NCBI RefSeq assembly: GCF_023715415.1
Contig: NZ_JAMBOB010000003.1
Location: 434,001-498,000 of the forward strand
Reading direction: 5' to 3'
DNA from: Neobacillus niacini
Lineage (GTDB): Bacteria > Bacillota > Bacilli > Bacillales > Cytobacillaceae
DNA length: 64,000 nt
Shown here: positions 38,438 to 46,429 of the stretch, piece by piece
Layout: every line of letters starts with the position of its first letter
Numbering within the stretch: position 1 is the first letter of the stretch
Translations under genes and position numbers: made by a program
The notes under the pieces: generated by a model
What the model was told of the DNA's origin: nothing
Database searches by the model: none
Seen by the model: the letters and a program-made list of their open reading frames with translations, nothing else

Positions 38438-38668
38438 CTAATCTATTAATGCCTTACTTGCCATTTCAATTAGTTCACTGGATTCCTTCCCATTCATTTC
38501 TTGTGCGATTGTTCTTAAAGATCGTTCATAAATCTCTGCTTTTTCGGCCATTTCAAATAACCATTTTAAATCTTCTGTATGGAAATGGAATTGAGGAATA
38601 TCATCATGTCTACCTTTATAATCCAAATGTACAAAAGCCTTCAATTGGTTATATCTTAACCTATCCAA
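38438..38668 (-). CDS. Small protein, 76 residues, unknown
   Basis: Starts with TTG (MDRLRYNQLKAFVHLDYKGR), with GGGAGGG 8 bases upstream. Helical, charged, no membrane segment; central HFHTEDLKWLFEMAEKAEIY. I do not recognise the family. It stands alone between two terminators. Confidence 0.6.
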   Translation of the reverse strand: MDRLRYNQLKAFVHLDYKGRHDDIPQFHFHTEDLKWLFEMAEKAEIYERSLRTIAQEMNGKESSELIEMASKALID

Positions 38669-39038
38669 ATTTCATTCCCTCCCTTCCCCTTTTTACAAGC
38701 AAGCTTATCTAAATTCTTTACAAACCTATTTAGCAAAAGATATTCAACTTATTTCTATCAACAACTTGTTTTACAATTGTATTAGATTATATTCCTTACA
38801 AACTGATTTCATAACAATGAACCCACTTTGATTGATAGCATCGATTTGAGGGCAAATACAAATCGATGTATGATCAATGCTGTTAGGTAAAAGCCAAAAA
38901 AGTAATAGAAAAAAGAGTGCCAAGCACCAATCTATCTGGTTGGTGCCCGCACTCCTTTTTTATTCAATAAATCTTCCTACTTCATTGCTGCATTTTATTA
39001 AGAACATAAATAAAATTGTGGTGAATGCTACGCTTTCA
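38669..39038. other. Intergenic region
   Basis: AT-rich, with the terminator of the DUF3231 gene at 38911-38962. No ORF supported. Confidence 0.5.
38911..38962 (-). terminator. Terminator of the 335-residue DUF3231 gene
   Basis: GAGTGC..GCACCAA pairs with TTGGTGC..GCACTC; minus-strand tail TTTTTTC. Confidence 0.8.
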
Positions 39039-40046
39039 TTATTTATTTTGATTTCTAAGTGATTCCCTATCAATTGATTGGGGAGGTTTTTCAAACCATC
39101 CATGATCAATTAAGAGTTTTGCACCTTCCACAGCATAGGTCCCTACTCTAAGAATATATCCTTCATAATTGACCGTTAAATCCTTTCGTAATGATGCTGC
39201 AATGGCAAGTCCAAAATCTCCAATACCAATGGCACTTTGTACATTTGTATGAAATAACATTAATTTATCGGAAAACGGTGGGTCAGTGCTATTTGTAATA
39301 GTAGAATCCCATGTAGAGGGATAAGAATTATCGTCTTCTTTTAGTTTTATCATGAAATCTTCCACCATTTTCTTTCCTAAGTCATATCCTTCTTTAAAGT
39401 AATCACTAATTTTTTTGGACTGAGCGACTTGGCTAAATCCTAAAAGCATGGTTTTCGCAACATTTGCCACTTCGATATTAACACCTAAATGGGCAATTTC
39501 TACACCCAGGAGCGGTCGGCGATGACCAACTAGACCACCAAGGAATTTTTTCTCAGTTACATACTCAACTTTATCAGGATAAGAAATATAAGGAGCTCGG
39601 ATAAAAACCCCTTTTTCCTGCATTAGTTCTACATTACGGTCATACAACGTTTCTGTTTGACTTAAAAACTGTTTGAATAAATTACGGATATCTTTACGGG
39701 CAGAGACTGACTTAGCCAAACTGTATGAATTCAATCCCGTTCTACCCATATGATGCAAGTATCGCATATAAGTTACATCGGAAAAGAGTTTCTTTGCTTG
39801 CAAATTCACATCCTGTTCTCCAAATCCATTTGGAAGTGGAATCCCTTCTTCAGTAAATAAATCCGATATTTGAGCCACATGTTCTAATGAGTAACTAAGA
39901 GCAAGTTTAATAATAGGTATAACATCTTGATCTTCGCAAGTTTGTAAAAAATGTTTTAGAACACAAATAGACATGGTATCACCAATATAGGTACTCCATA
40001 ACATCGAAATCTCAGCAGATGTTATTTTGGTTGAGTGTTCTACCAT
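39039..40046 (-). CDS. DUF3231 family protein, two-repeat form
   Basis: 335 residues, helical ferritin-like repeat built twice (about 1-165 and 170-335). Motifs SAEISMLWSTYIGDTMSICV and the second-half VANVAKTMLLGFSQVAQSKK correspond to the family. DUF3231 proteins are common in spore-forming bacilli and related to spore coat protein F-like folds; biochemical function is not known. Paired with a one-repeat paralogue just upstream. Confidence 0.85.
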   Translation of the reverse strand: MVEHSTKITSAEISMLWSTYIGDTMSICVLKHFLQTCEDQDVIPIIKLALSYSLEHVAQISDLFTEEGIPLPNGFGEQDVNLQAKKLFSDVTYMRYLHHMGRTGLNSYSLAKSVSARKDIRNLFKQFLSQTETLYDRNVELMQEKGVFIRAPYISYPDKVEYVTEKKFLGGLVGHRRPLLGVEIAHLGVNIEVANVAKTMLLGFSQVAQSKKISDYFKEGYDLGKKMVEDFMIKLKEDDNSYPSTWDSTITNSTDPPFSDKLMLFHTNVQSAIGIGDFGLAIAASLRKDLTVNYEGYILRVGTYAVEGAKLLIDHGWFEKPPQSIDRESLRNQNK

Positions 40047-40111
40047 AAATTTTCAACCCCATCACATATTTTTTTTATTATTTCCGTAAATATGGCGGGT
40101 AATGTATAAAA

Positions 40112-40142
40112 AGAGAAAAGGAGTTGTTTAAACACACTCCTG
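40112..40142 (-). terminator. Terminator downstream of the short DUF3231 gene
   Basis: AGGAGTTGTTT pairs with AAACACACTCCT; minus-strand tail TTTTCTCTTTTT. It lies 190 bases after the gene at 40328. Confidence 0.6.
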
Positions 40143-40327
40143 ATTCATAAAATTTAAAGATTCTGCCCTCTTAGTACAATAAGGTCCATTATAGCGATTA
40201 AAAATTTCCGTAGAAATCCCTTTTTGAATCATAGGTAATAGATCAACTATTGATTGGCATATTAATCCTTCCTGGAAGAGCTTAGTGCGTTCTTGTACAC
40301 ATGTTACTATTTTCGCTATCTCTAACT

Positions 40328-40876
40328 TTATGATTGTTGGGAACCATGTGGAACGTAAAACGGTGGTACCTTAATCCATCCACGTTTTCGCATTAACTGT
40401 TTTAATCTAGAAGCGAAAGCAAATTTTTCTGCTTGAAACTGAATAAACATTAATCCGACATCTGTACGAATTGATTCGGAAGCAGCACCAGCAGCACGCA
40501 TAATTAAACTAACGATTTTTAAAGATAATTCGTTTGCAATCACATCATCCGTTAATTTAACACCAAGAGGAATACTGTTAGGGTCTGATTTTGGCATATC
40601 TTCAGGGGCAGGAGGTAATGTAATTCCTTCCTTAATCATGAAATCATGAAGTCTCTCCCTTTGACTGGTCCCTAGTTTCAAATCTTCTTCAAGTATTGCT
40701 TTTAGTTCATCATCCGACGTGGTATTTATACCTGCTTGAACAGATACTTTGGCTAATTCAAGTCCAGCTAAGTAAATCCAGCATGCCATTACTTCTCCGA
40801 CATGAAGAGGTTGGTCTTCGTCCTGAACTGTCAGTGATTTCATGGCATCCATGATTGTTTCCATTATATTTACCAT
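40328..40876 (-). CDS. DUF3231 family protein, single-repeat form
   Basis: 182 residues, one ferritin-like repeat (HVGEVMACWIYLAGLELAKV). AGGAGG 7 bases before the ATG (MVNIMETIMD). It resembles the second half of the neighbouring 335-residue DUF3231 protein, so the two genes probably arose by duplication. Likely a spore or stress protein, by taxon only. Confidence 0.85.
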   Translation of the reverse strand: MVNIMETIMDAMKSLTVQDEDQPLHVGEVMACWIYLAGLELAKVSVQAGINTTSDDELKAILEEDLKLGTSQRERLHDFMIKEGITLPPAPEDMPKSDPNSIPLGVKLTDDVIANELSLKIVSLIMRAAGAASESIRTDVGLMFIQFQAEKFAFASRLKQLMRKRGWIKVPPFYVPHGSQQS

Positions 40877-41013
40877 TTACCATGCAACTCCCTCCTGATC
40901 TAGTAGTAAAGTATACATATTCTTTGTATGATAAGATTTTTTATTCAGGGGGACCCCCCAACATTTCATTTATCTGGTAAATCTTATTACCTGCTTCGTT
41001 AGCGTAATAAGGA

Positions 41014-41283
41014 TTATTTATTTAGTTGCTTATCAAGAAGAGATTTAAAGGTGTTTTGTGTATTAGGATTGTTTATAAGTCTTTTAGTTAGAAAGGTACT
41101 TTGCAAAAACTTCCTTACTGGCTTATTTACGAAGAACAAACGATGATACTTTTCATTATCGTATAACATATTAAACCAGTTATTTTTTCTTAATTCTTCA
41201 ATATGCTTATCAATTTTCTTTGTATTTAATGAGTCATCTTGTCCAATACTTCCAAGCAGTCCTGCAATTATCTCAAATATCAT
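41014..41283 (-). CDS. Small protein, 89 residues, unknown
   Basis: Starts MIFEIIAGLLGSIGQDDSLN; an amphipathic N-terminus followed by charged helices (KIDKHIEELRKNNWFNMLYD) and a basic C-terminus ending LDKQLNK. AAAGGAG is upstream of the ATG. No family recognised. Confidence 0.5.
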   Translation of the reverse strand: MIFEIIAGLLGSIGQDDSLNTKKIDKHIEELRKNNWFNMLYDNEKYHRLFFVNKPVRKFLQSTFLTKRLINNPNTQNTFKSLLDKQLNK

Positions 41284-41506
41284 AAAATGGTCTCCTTTAG
41301 AAAATATTCAATAGTATAATTTCCCCTAAAAGTTGGACCAAATGCCCCCCTTATTCAAATATGCTGCCCTTTTAGATTAATAAGAAAAGGAGTTGCCGCA
41401 GCATCTCCTATAAGGGGGGAGGCTCCTGTTTTTCTTAAGAAACACCATTGCATAATATATTACTTACCTGAAAAAAATATATTATTACTATGTTATTGGA
41501 GGTGTA

Positions 41507-41633
41507 ATGAAAATGGCATTTGAGAAGGGGATTGCTCGCTCAATCGGAAAAAGCTTATAACCAGTTAACTGAGATTTGTTCTTTATTTACAAAAACAATG
41601 ACGGAAGAATCTCTCTCAACATGGCAATGGTGA
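41507..41633 (+). pseudogene. Frameshifted short ORF
   Basis: ATG with GGAGG 4 to 5 bases upstream starts MKMAFEKGIARSIGK and meets TAA after 17 codons. A shift of frame in the A-run of GGAAAAAGCTT opens the continuation AYNQLTEICSLFTKTMTEES, which reaches TGA at 41633. This looks like a decayed gene or a gene fragment. No family recognised; may also be a chance. Confidence 0.35.
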
Positions 41634-41643
41634 TCTATACACA

Positions 41644-42132
41644 TCATCTTTTAAAAGTAATAAAATCAACATTAATAGGCTCAAGGTCTGCTATTCTTAG
41701 AAGTTGATTAATCTGTCCTCGATGGTACTGACCATGAAGAGCAACATGAGTTAGGATTTCCCTAATGGTATTATGAAACTCTGTACCTTTACTATTTTTA
41801 TAGAACACTTGTTGTTCAAGTTTATCAGCGGATAGATTTGAAAGTAATCCTGTAAAATTATGATTATTTTGCTTAACCATTTCAACACACTTATCTAAAC
41901 TATCCTCTTCCCAAATCGGTAATTGTGAACTATCAATACCTTTTAATCTAGTAAACCAAACGTTTTCCGCATGAAGAATATGCGAGAAGAGTTTATTCGC
42001 CTGCTTGTTCTCCTGCGCAGCGTTTTGTAAGGTTTCCAGTATTCGTTGATTAGCCCAATGTAAATGCTTAAACATCGATTGGAGTGTTTCCAATAAAAAC
42101 ACCATCCCCTTCTTAAATATAAACAGAATCAT
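41644..42132 (-). CDS. DinB family protein
   Basis: About 150-162 residues, four-helix DinB/YfiT-like fold. Metal-ligand histidines are visible in FKHLHWANQRI, LFSHILHAENVWFTRL and THVALHGQYHRGQINQLL, the last being the characteristic HxxxHRGQ block. Members are thiol-dependent or metal-dependent enzymes of unknown role in most bacilli. The start is uncertain: a TTG in front of ETLQSMF has a better-spaced GGGG than the listed ATG. Confidence 0.85.
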   Translation of the reverse strand: MILFIFKKGMVFLLETLQSMFKHLHWANQRILETLQNAAQENKQANKLFSHILHAENVWFTRLKGIDSSQLPIWEEDSLDKCVEMVKQNNHNFTGLLSNLSADKLEQQVFYKNSKGTEFHNTIREILTHVALHGQYHRGQINQLLRIADLEPINVDFITFKR

Positions 42133-42207
42133 GCTAAAATTGCCCAGAGTTTAATTCTGAGCGGATTTACATAGCATGGTTCGTATTTTTCTAAAATGCT
42201 AACTTTT

Positions 42208-42777
42208 TTATTCCCTATTCAAATGATAGATTAGCTGGACAACGCCTGATGAAAATGTTTTGGTACTTACCAATTTTAAATTCAACCTCTCTTGTATATC
42301 CATAAACAATGGTTTTCCTTTTCCCAAAATAACAGGGTGAACAGATAATCTAAATTCATCCACAAGCCCAAACTTCATAAAACTTGTAATAAGACTTGCT
42401 CCTCCATATAACCAGATGTCTTTACCAGGCTGACACTTTATTTTATTGACTTCTTCTAGTATCCCATCATTTATTAATATCGATTTATCACCAGTCGTCT
42501 TTTGTGTTCTAGAAAACACATATTTTTGCTTACTATGTACTAACTCCCACAATTCTTTTTCAGTTTCCGGCACTTCTTTTTCTGGCATATATTGCCCCCA
42601 CAACTCATAACTCTTTCTTCCATAAAAAATGGTATCAATTCGTTGTAGGAAATCAATGAACCCCATGTCTGGATCCATAATGCACCAATCCACTTCACCA
42701 TTTTCCCCTTCAATAAAACCATCTAAGGAAACTGCTAAATCTAATACTATTCTTCTTGTCTTTACCTCTCTAGACAT
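42208..42777 (-). CDS. Dihydrofolate reductase family protein (RibD C-terminal type)
   Basis: 189 residues. Matches the YyaP/YwjB group of RibD_C reductases: LDLAVSLDGFIEGENGEVDW, IDTIFYGRKSYELWGQYM, DIWLYGGASLITSFM and FRLSVHPVILGKGKPLF. NADPH-dependent reductase fold; the substrate is unknown. ATG start with AGGAGC-type site. Single gene. Confidence 0.87.
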   Translation of the reverse strand: MSREVKTRRIVLDLAVSLDGFIEGENGEVDWCIMDPDMGFIDFLQRIDTIFYGRKSYELWGQYMPEKEVPETEKELWELVHSKQKYVFSRTQKTTGDKSILINDGILEEVNKIKCQPGKDIWLYGGASLITSFMKFGLVDEFRLSVHPVILGKGKPLFMDIQERLNLKLVSTKTFSSGVVQLIYHLNRE

Positions 42778-43127
42778 AGTTCAAGCTCCTATCTAAAAGC
42801 CAATAATGAGTTCTGCTTTTTGCTGGGTTCAGTTCCATTTTTATTAACATTCGCAAAAATTCCTTTAATAATAGTTTTCCTGTATCCTATTATAAAGCAT
42901 GCTGAAATTTTGATACATTCTTTCATAATAATTTGGCTGACCATAGCTATGTGCTTCAGAATGAATAATGATAAGTGTTTCCTGATTCTTCAGTTTTGTT
43001 TCAATAATTTAGAAAAAATAGCCATCGATTCGATGGCTATTTTCGTTATATTGTTTATTTGAATAGGCCTTTTTATCATTTCCTGACATTTATATGCCAG
43101 AGATAGATACTTTCCATATTTCCAACA
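42778..43127. other. Intergenic region at the left border of the defence island
   Basis: No ORF supported. Holds the terminator of the methyltransferase gene (43012-43045). Confidence 0.5.
43012..43045 (-). terminator. Terminator of the methyltransferase gene
   Basis: AAATAGCCATCGA pairs with TCGATGGCTATTT; T-run on the minus strand. Confidence 0.85.
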
Positions 43128-44372
43128 TTAAAACAGACTCATTTGTAAGGGCTGTTCCTTCAATGCATTGATGTCTTCTTTATCAATTTCAAGTATCCTA
43201 TTTCCCATTCGCTCAATCAATCCCACAACCAGCGCATTTCCCATGCAGAAGTATCGCATTCTTTCTGACATTCCTTCTGTCCAATGGTCAGGAAATCCAT
43301 TTAAACGTTCGCATTCTACTGGGGTTAATATTCGAATTCGATTCGTTTCAGGATCACGGACTACGTGACTGCTTCGGTTAACCGTTCCTTCGCTCGTTAA
43401 CATCGTTCGTCCTGGTTTATCAAGAGGTTCAGGAAAAGACATTCCACCCTCTGAAAATATATATTCATGCCCAGTTGCGGCAGTTCGTTTTATTTTTTTA
43501 GGTCCCTTTAGATATTCAAACTTTTCTATAGCTGTCTCGTTTAAATAATACCTTTCGTCAACACCTGTCTGAAGAATTTCCTCTAACGTAATAGATTCTT
43601 CAATGATAGGCGTTAATTCTTCCGAATAAACTTTGTTTTTTCGCATGATGCCTGAATTATAATAGGTTTTAGTATAATTATCCGAGATATCCAAAATATC
43701 CTCTGAAAAAGTAAAAGAATGATATTTTTTGCTTTCTCCATTCATGACAGGAAATGCACCTGCAAAAAAACCTTCCGTTCGAAGCATAGCTGGATTTTCC
43801 ACATTTTCTCTGCTTATGATGAATTGGACATCATTTCGTACAGCAAAAATAAAGATTCTTCTACGGCGTTGAGCCTGTCCATATTCTGCTGCGTTAATGA
43901 CTCGCCATTCAACTGAATAGCCTAAATCACGAAAACTTGCGAGCATAATAGAAAAGTCCCGGCCCCGCTGTTTGGAAGGTGATTTTAATAAACGATCAAC
44001 ATTTTCAAGCAATATATATTTTGGCTTAATCTCAGTTGCAAGCCTGATAATTTCCCAGAATAGAACACCCTTTTTCCCTTGAATTCCTTTCTCTCCAGAA
44101 AGGCTGCGGGCAACAGAGTAGTCCTGACAGGGAAAACCGCCTACAATAACGTTAACACCCATATCCTTAAAAATCTTTTCATCAACGGTTCCAATATCTT
44201 CATTGGAATGGATTCCGTTATCTTTAAAATGATTGGCATAGCAAGTAAAAGCATCTTGGGCTTTTTTAGAAGGTTCCCATTGGTTCCCCCAGACAACTTG
44301 AAATCCGTTTGTTGCCTCAAGTCCAAGGCGAAACCCGCCTACGCCCGCAAATAGCTCTATAACATTTAACAT
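43128..44372 (-). CDS. DNA (cytosine-5) methyltransferase of a Sau3AI-like RM system
   Basis: 414 residues from ATG at 44370-44372 (MLNVIELFAGVGGFRLGLE), with AAAGGATG upstream; the ATG three codons earlier sits on the ribosome binding site. Motif I FAGVGG at 8-13, motif IV GGFPCQDYS with nucleophile Cys82, motif VI ENVDRLL near 123-129, motif VIII QAQRRRR near 167-172, and the C-terminal motifs IX-X (RILTPVECERLNGFPD, MGNALVVGLIERMG). Its length and its Sau3AI-like partner gene suggest it makes m5C in GATC. It protects the host from the adjacent nuclease; the recognition site is inferred. Confidence 0.93.
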   Translation of the reverse strand: MLNVIELFAGVGGFRLGLEATNGFQVVWGNQWEPSKKAQDAFTCYANHFKDNGIHSNEDIGTVDEKIFKDMGVNVIVGGFPCQDYSVARSLSGEKGIQGKKGVLFWEIIRLATEIKPKYILLENVDRLLKSPSKQRGRDFSIMLASFRDLGYSVEWRVINAAEYGQAQRRRRIFIFAVRNDVQFIISRENVENPAMLRTEGFFAGAFPVMNGESKKYHSFTFSEDILDISDNYTKTYYNSGIMRKNKVYSEELTPIIEESITLEEILQTGVDERYYLNETAIEKFEYLKGPKKIKRTAATGHEYIFSEGGMSFPEPLDKPGRTMLTSEGTVNRSSHVVRDPETNRIRILTPVECERLNGFPDHWTEGMSERMRYFCMGNALVVGLIERMGNRILEIDKEDINALKEQPLQMSLF

Positions 44373-44703
44373 GATGAACATCCTTTCGGTACAATCTATA
44401 CCTAAGAAATAGTATAATAAAATCCAGCAAAAAGATCAACCATTATAAGCGGTGTAAATTTAACAGATTAAACTATCATATCACAAATACTAGATTATTT
44501 CACTGCCTTGAAGGGTTAATAAATAATATAGAATTGGTAACCTCATCATAACACAAAAGGAACATTCGTTCTAATATTAATTTATTTTAAACTGTAAAAG
44601 TCCTTTCCAAAGAGAAAGACATTAGACGATAAATATTCTGGAGGTTGAAAACAAAAATAAAAAAGCTCCAAACCATTTTTTTAAGTCTGGAGATTTTTGA
44701 ATC
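44373..44703. other. Intergenic region between methyltransferase and endonuclease genes
   Basis: AT-rich, holds the promoter of the methyltransferase and the terminator-like hairpin of the endonuclease gene at 44658-44698. The separate signals allow the two genes to be expressed independently. Confidence 0.45.
44658..44698 (-). terminator. Terminator of the Sau3AI-like endonuclease gene
   Basis: CTCCA..AC pairs with GT..TGGAG around a T-rich loop; minus-strand tail is TTTTTTATTTTTG. Confidence 0.65.
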
Positions 44704-46179
44704 CTATCTTTTAAGACTATCGTCTAACTGACTAAGAATGTATGTATTATTTAACCAAAAACTCTGCTTCAGCATCATTCTGCCATCAGGAAGTTCATCG
44801 CCGTAACTAGGATTATTGCCAATGATTTCACCATCGCTAAGTTTATAGTAACGTTCAGAAGTATGAGGTCGAATATGAATAATCCGGTTTGCCTCTTTCT
44901 TAGGAAAATTATTTTTCACCACAAAATCTATCCCATTTTTCTTGTACTTTTTCCATAGCTTTACACCCTGTACCACAACTTGTTGAATCATCTCCCAACC
45001 GATGCGGGCTTCATCTAAGTCCTCATTCGTTATATTCCATAACTGGCAACCTTTTAATATATTCCTGCTGCCTTGCTTTTGGAATACAACCAGTAAGTAA
45101 CGTTTTGAGCTTAAATCGTTGTAGAAATCGGACTCTTCCCATTCTTCCTGTACAAATTCGATAAAAGTTAGATGAGGGAATGAGATACTTTCCTTCAATG
45201 TTCCATTCTCTTCGAGACGTATTGTTTTTACTTCAATATTAGCTTTCTCAAATTCTTCTGCTCGATTGGACTTGATGCCAAGCATACGGTAGGCAAGCGA
45301 GCTCCAGAAACTCTTTGAGCCAGGCAGAACATCAAATTCAGTCATTAGCTGTTCATCTGTTTTTCCAAGGTGACTATTGATTTTCCCGATTATAAGTTCT
45401 TCAAAGGTTTTATCTTCAATGTCGTGCACGCTGCTTAAAATCGACTCATACGTATCTACTTTTTTGCGGACATATGTATTTAATATGTAGGTCATATAAG
45501 ATTGTTTTAGGCAAAATGCACGTTTTTGCGCTTTTAGTTCCGGAGCGTAAAATGCCTGTGGTACATAACTTTTAATCGAGTTCGAGCCTTTTGTACAAGC
45601 ACCTAAATAGGTGGTATCTCCCTCTGATAACTCATGTGCTTTACCTTCTTTTACTTTCGTAATAATTTTCTCATAGTCCTGCTGAATAATTTTCAAATCT
45701 TCTTCTGGTGGAGAAAATAGTGTTACAAAGTTGATTGGATATTCCATTCTTGTAAGCGTTCGATCGCGTAAATAATGCACTAATAGTGTTAATACAAGCT
45801 TTTTGTATACATGTGAAGCATAATAATCCTCTTCTACAGCATCCTGATAGCTAATCATAGTAATAACGAGTCTTTCTCCAGCTGAGTACCCACCTTTCTT
45901 CCCGATTTCATAAGGTGTTACTTTTAATTCCACACCAGCTTTCGGGAAGTCAGGTTCTTGATCACTATTAATTTTATATCCAAAATGGTATTCCTCAATT
46001 AAATGACCCATACCACCTTTATAATTTGGATTATTTGTTTTTGTAATAATCCCTTGTTTCAAGTCATCTTCAATACCAGCTGCATCCAGGACATCTAAAA
46101 AAGTCTTGCCAATTAATGTTTCACCATATTCTTTAATACTTAAAGGGTTCGAATCATCATATTTTAGAATTTTTATCAC
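44704..46179 (-). CDS. Sau3AI-like (MutH-fold) type II restriction endonuclease
   Basis: 491 residues, close to the length of Sau3AI. The N-terminal half has the MutH/Sau3AI fold: GHLIEEYHFGYKINSDQEPD followed by FPKAGVELKVTPY, which supplies the D-(x)n-ExK catalytic residues. QRAFCLKQSYMTYIL, IRPHTSERYYKL and LKQSFWLNNTYI are the other family-like segments; the C-terminal half repeats the fold and acts as allosteric DNA-binding domain in Sau3AI. Predicted to cut unmodified GATC. The listed GTG start sits on AAGGAG; translation may begin a few codons later. Confidence 0.9.
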   Translation of the reverse strand: MIKILKYDDSNPLSIKEYGETLIGKTFLDVLDAAGIEDDLKQGIITKTNNPNYKGGMGHLIEEYHFGYKINSDQEPDFPKAGVELKVTPYEIGKKGGYSAGERLVITMISYQDAVEEDYYASHVYKKLVLTLLVHYLRDRTLTRMEYPINFVTLFSPPEEDLKIIQQDYEKIITKVKEGKAHELSEGDTTYLGACTKGSNSIKSYVPQAFYAPELKAQKRAFCLKQSYMTYILNTYVRKKVDTYESILSSVHDIEDKTFEELIIGKINSHLGKTDEQLMTEFDVLPGSKSFWSSLAYRMLGIKSNRAEEFEKANIEVKTIRLEENGTLKESISFPHLTFIEFVQEEWEESDFYNDLSSKRYLLVVFQKQGSRNILKGCQLWNITNEDLDEARIGWEMIQQVVVQGVKLWKKYKKNGIDFVVKNNFPKKEANRIIHIRPHTSERYYKLSDGEIIGNNPSYGDELPDGRMMLKQSFWLNNTYILSQLDDSLKR

Positions 46180-46186
46180 TCCTTAT

Positions 46187-46245
46187 TAGTGACCATGAGT
46201 GACCATGGGGACGGTTCTGACGGTTTTTTTTGACTTAATTGTCTT
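46187..46245. repeat. Dispersed repeat with GGGGACGGTTCT core
   Basis: GTGACCATGA is repeated in tandem, followed by GGGGACGGTTCTGACGG and a T-run. Units of this kind recur in intergenic DNA of many Bacillaceae (general knowledge). Confidence 0.5.
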
Positions 46246-46361
46246 GGTTTTCTACTCTTATAATAGGTAAATATTATTAAAATAATCCCTTGATACCATA
46301 TACAAAAATAATAGAAATTAATTGCCAGCCACATTAATTACTTAAGTTATCAATAGACGTT

Positions 46362-46402
46362 AAAAAATCCTCGTTTCCTACTAAAGGATTCGAGGATTTT
46401 TT
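46362..46402 (-). terminator. Terminator of the kinase-DHH/PPK2/DUF3800 operon
   Basis: AAAAATCCTCG pairs with CGAGGATTTTT, with a T-run on the minus strand. It lies 28 bases after the stop of the DUF3800-like gene. Confidence 0.85.
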
Positions 46403-46429
46403 CCTTCATTCAGGAGCATTTCACATTAA

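Noticed and set aside
40120..40327. Open minus-strand frame after the short DUF3231 gene, ending FMNQECV
   Set aside because: No ATG, GTG or TTG start with a ribosome binding site except a short internal Met; kept as non-coding.
41385..41440. GGAG/CTCC hairpins as a terminator
   Set aside because: The stem is short and interrupted and the T-run is on the wrong side for the gene nearby.
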